This document shows, in pieces, positions 61,905 through 64,000 of a stretch of DNA of 64,000 nt (positions are counted from its first letter, which is position 1; the number at the start of each line of letters is the position of its first letter). Made by a program: the position numbers and the translations under genes. Source of the DNA: Scylla paramamosain (taxonomy: Eukaryota; Arthropoda; Malacostraca; Decapoda; Portunidae); assembly GCF_035594125.1 (NCBI RefSeq), contig NC_087181.1:4336585-4400584 (forward strand). Reading direction: 5' to 3'. Below the pieces are notes generated by a model. It did no database searches and was not told the origin of the DNA. It was given only the letters and a program-made list of their open reading frames with translations.

Positions 61905-62123
61905 GAGAGGAAGGAAGTGGTTCTCAAACAGAACGGTAGATGACGGGAGTAGGCTCTGTAATTAGGTTGTTTGTGCAGAGTCAGCAGAGAGCTTGAAAAG
62001 AAGATTAGACAGATTTATGGATGGGGATGATAGGTAGAAATAGGTAGATATGTTTCATACAGGGACTGCTATGTGTAGCCCTGACGGCTTCTTGCACATT
62101 CCCTTATTTTCTTATGTTCTTAG
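61905..62123 (+). mobile_element. CR1-A 3' end, heavily 5'-truncated
   Basis: Plus strand. AGCTTGAAAAGAAGATTAGA then CAGATTTATGGATGGGGATG encodes the CR1-A C-terminus (LKRRLDRFMDGDDR). The 3' UTR follows, ending CTTATTTTCTTATGTTCTTA. This is the reverse complement of the 56194-56310 end, with small differences. Confidence 0.88.
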
Positions 62124-62740
62124 AAAATGGGTTAGATAATAGTGGGAATTATGAGATTGCTGAATGGTATCTGCTAGCAAATATGTATATACTGAAATGA
62201 AAGCTCATCATATAATGTAATATAGTACATACAGTATATAGGCTTCAATAAGGTTGTGAATGTTATTAATCAATATTTAGGATCTGTTGTTTAAAAACTA
62301 TTTCATCATGAATGTCATTTAACCACATTTACCACAACTAAATTAAACATTACCAGTTATAACACAGTTGTGTAGTCACAGAAATGCTCTGTGGTATGTG
62401 CCTGAAGTTCGTTTATCTGCAGGAATTGGAGCTGCATTGTTCAGCAGATGTGTTGTGCTGCAGGTATGCTTGAGCTCAAAATTTTCAGTGTGGACAGACT
62501 GCTTGTGCTCCACACATGGTTTTCCCAAGACTTGGAGCCACTGCAATCACCTGGAATCATATTTAAGTTTTTAAATTCTTACTGAAATTCTGAAAGTATA
62601 ATGAAAATATTTTCTATAAGATAAATAAATAATGAAAACTTGGTTCATATTCATATTTCAAGAACCAGTAAAGGAAAAGAATTTGCAGCCAGACAGATGC
62701 CCAGAAATAGTTTTACCCACTCATGGGCTATGTTGGGGTA

Positions 62741-64000
62741 CACTAGGGTTGCCATATATGAACTATCAAAATTCCGGACACCTTCACTAACACCTGATTA
62801 TGGTCCTGATATGATACTGGAAAACATGTAAATTAATTAAAAGAAACTCAACTTATTTACCTTTGCATATGGCTGATAATCTTGAATTCCGTTTTTCCAC
62901 TTAGCTTAGTTGGTGTCTTCTAACTCTTCTTCAACCACTGCGTGTGTTGCTTGATGTGCCGATACATATTTTTCTGTAGGTCTTATATTTTTAAGTAGTT
63001 CCTTGTTGGACTTTAAAAAGTTGAGGAAGTCAACGCAAGAGGTCTCTCAGTAGTTGTACTGTACAGTCAGAATACCTTTCATTGTATCAACACTCAGCTT
63101 GTTCCTTTCCTTCGTCCACTGACTTTGCATCAGCGAAAAGACTCGCTCCACATTAGCATTGTGGGATGTTACAGCAAAAAAGAATTGTGCAATTCTGAGC
63201 AGTTCTGAGTGGCATTCAATATTCTTTGATGCTTCAAAGTATCTGGTCCATTTTTTATGTGCTGGTAATTTACTGAAGTCTTCATCATTCTTGTTCCTTT
63301 CTACAAACTGCCTCAAGTTACAAACTTGGTCAAAGCACTTTACATCATCAAGCTCTATTCCCTTGTCTATCAAGTATACAACACAAGGTTCCACATCAGT
63401 CCAGTTTGGCATTTCACTCAAGACCATCCACTTGAAACAAGAGAACTCTTCCAGTGGTTTCATCCACTTAGCTAAGTACTCTGAGCATCTGTTGTACAGG
63501 TTAACTACTTCAACACAGAACCTGTTACACTCTTCTTCTTTTCCTTCTGTGCGCTTCTGAGTAATTAGTCCTTTAACTTTTAAAGACATGAAATGCTGGT
63601 TCTTTCTTTGTGCAAGTACTTTACACACAGACTCCAAATTTGTCAGCACTTCTACAACAGAGTTACTTTCCTTTTCAATTGTTTGAACGTGTGTGTGAAA
63701 TACAGCCATTAAAGAGTGCATGTGCCAGAGGTAAATCTCACTCATTTCATTTTCAAAGAATTTTTTTATTACTGTTGGTGGTTGCTCTTTTGAAAGAAAG
63801 GACTTAAGAGCAGGAAACATCTCTATCAGCCTTGTGATGCCAGGAAATAGTGACAGCCAACGACTCTTACTATGAGAGAGAAGCTTCCTGTACTCAACCT
63901 CAGCAAATTCACAATACTCCTTTAGTTTTTCAGAGCGAACTGTGTAGATATGAAAATGCTGATAAATCTTATTGATAATATTTTCAATATCAATATCCAT
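62741..64000 (-). mobile_element. hAT-like DNA transposon, 3' end with candidate terminal repeat
   Basis: On the + strand CACTAGGGTTGCCATATATG begins at 62741. CA..GGGTTGCCA is typical of hAT termini, and a TTCCGGACA follows inside. It lies 306 bp beyond the transposase stop. The adjacent 8 bp (TTGGGGTA) would be the target duplication, but the other end is outside the window. Confidence 0.5.
63047..64000 (-). CDS. hAT-family transposase-like protein, N-terminus beyond window
   Basis: The frame is open from the window edge to TAG at 63049-63047 (317 codons visible). SRWLSLFPGITRLIEMFPAL is a segment typical of hAT-related transposases where the second catalytic block lies. The end NANVERVFSLMQSQWTKERN then KLSVDTMKGILTVQYN is the classic hAT C-terminal dimerisation motif (N..VER.FS.M...W...RN.LS...(V/M)...L). 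Resemblance is to vertebrate/arthropod KIAA1586/ZMYM-like hAT derivatives. The frame has no break in the visible part, so the copy may be active or domesticated. A zinc finger and the first catalytic Asp would lie to the right of the window. Confidence 0.85.
   Translation of the reverse strand: MDIDIENIINKIYQHFHIYTVRSEKLKEYCEFAEVEYRKLLSHSKSRWLSLFPGITRLIEMFPALKSFLSKEQPPTVIKKFFENEMSEIYLWHMHSLMAVFHTHVQTIEKESNSVVEVLTNLESVCKVLAQRKNQHFMSLKVKGLITQKRTEGKEEECNRFCVEVVNLYNRCSEYLAKWMKPLEEFSCFKWMVLSEMPNWTDVEPCVVYLIDKGIELDDVKCFDQVCNLRQFVERNKNDEDFSKLPAHKKWTRYFEASKNIECHSELLRIAQFFFAVTSHNANVERVFSLMQSQWTKERNKLSVDTMKGILTVQYNY

Noticed and set aside
62370..62560. THAP domain on the minus strand
   Set aside because: Only a loose similarity (H..TENFEL, NNAAPIP); the C2CH zinc ligands cannot be placed. 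Mentioned only as support for the P-like remnant.

Overview
The window looks like nuclear DNA of an arthropod, most plausibly a decapod crustacean. The evidence is a perfect interstitial run of the arthropod telomere repeat (CCTAA/TTAGG), several CR1-type and EN+RT non-LTR retrotransposons, hAT-like and P-element-like transposase remnants, intron-bearing gene fragments with canonical splice sites, and very many long (TA)n, (GA)n/(CT)n and (GT)n microsatellites. Nothing suggests a prokaryote. Most long open frames are translations of microsatellites and are not genes.

Layout. 1-4.08 kb: microsatellites and unassigned sequence. 4.08-12.7 kb: a diverged AT-rich satellite of about 96-bp monomers, ordered into a roughly 475-bp five-monomer higher-order repeat. 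13.0-15.1 kb: about 16 copies of a hairpin-forming module, ending in a tRNA-like head (A and B boxes) read on the minus strand. 15.1-27.5 kb: CR1 fragments of at least two families, cut and joined by (TA)n tracts, plus a Penelope/hammerhead-like terminal motif. 27.7-30.5 kb: the best protein-coding locus, a single-exon 648-codon ORF. It has paired CCAAT boxes upstream, a Met-Ala-stop upstream ORF overlapping its start, a long acidic repeat block and a segment resembling the NFACT-R/CCDC25 domain. 30.5-37.9 kb: A-rich low complexity, minisatellites, a retrotransposon 3' fragment, a promoter-like cluster and long (CT)n tracts. 37.9-38.5 kb: a 575-bp element with about 44-bp inverted termini, built from a palindromic sub-repeat and carrying 27 perfect CCTAA units. 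39.2 and 43.6 kb: two lamin-like exons, both with frameshift damage, with a retrotransposon between them. 44.4-45.5 kb: a candidate non-autonomous DNA transposon. 46.6-48.0 kb and 51.6-55.0 kb: two further copies of the same EN+RT retrotransposon; the second is nearly full length and its coding frame is broken by a single TGA. 49.2-49.8 kb: a 190-bp-arm inverted repeat immediately 3' of an apparent terminal coding exon. 51.6 and 55.2 kb: two small phase-compatible exons flanking the big retrotransposon. 56.2-59.0 kb: a degenerate CR1. 60.5-64 kb: P-element-like and hAT-like transposase sequences.

Reading the whole: host genes are present only as fragments (the 27.9 kb ORF, lamin-like exons, a few isolated exons). 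They sit in a matrix of retrotransposons whose ends and internal A/T-rich tracts are repeatedly interrupted by dinucleotide arrays. All four copies of the EN+RT family lie on the minus strand. Domain calls rest on recognising motifs by eye; no database search was possible. Exon calls without a named family are splice-signal inferences only.
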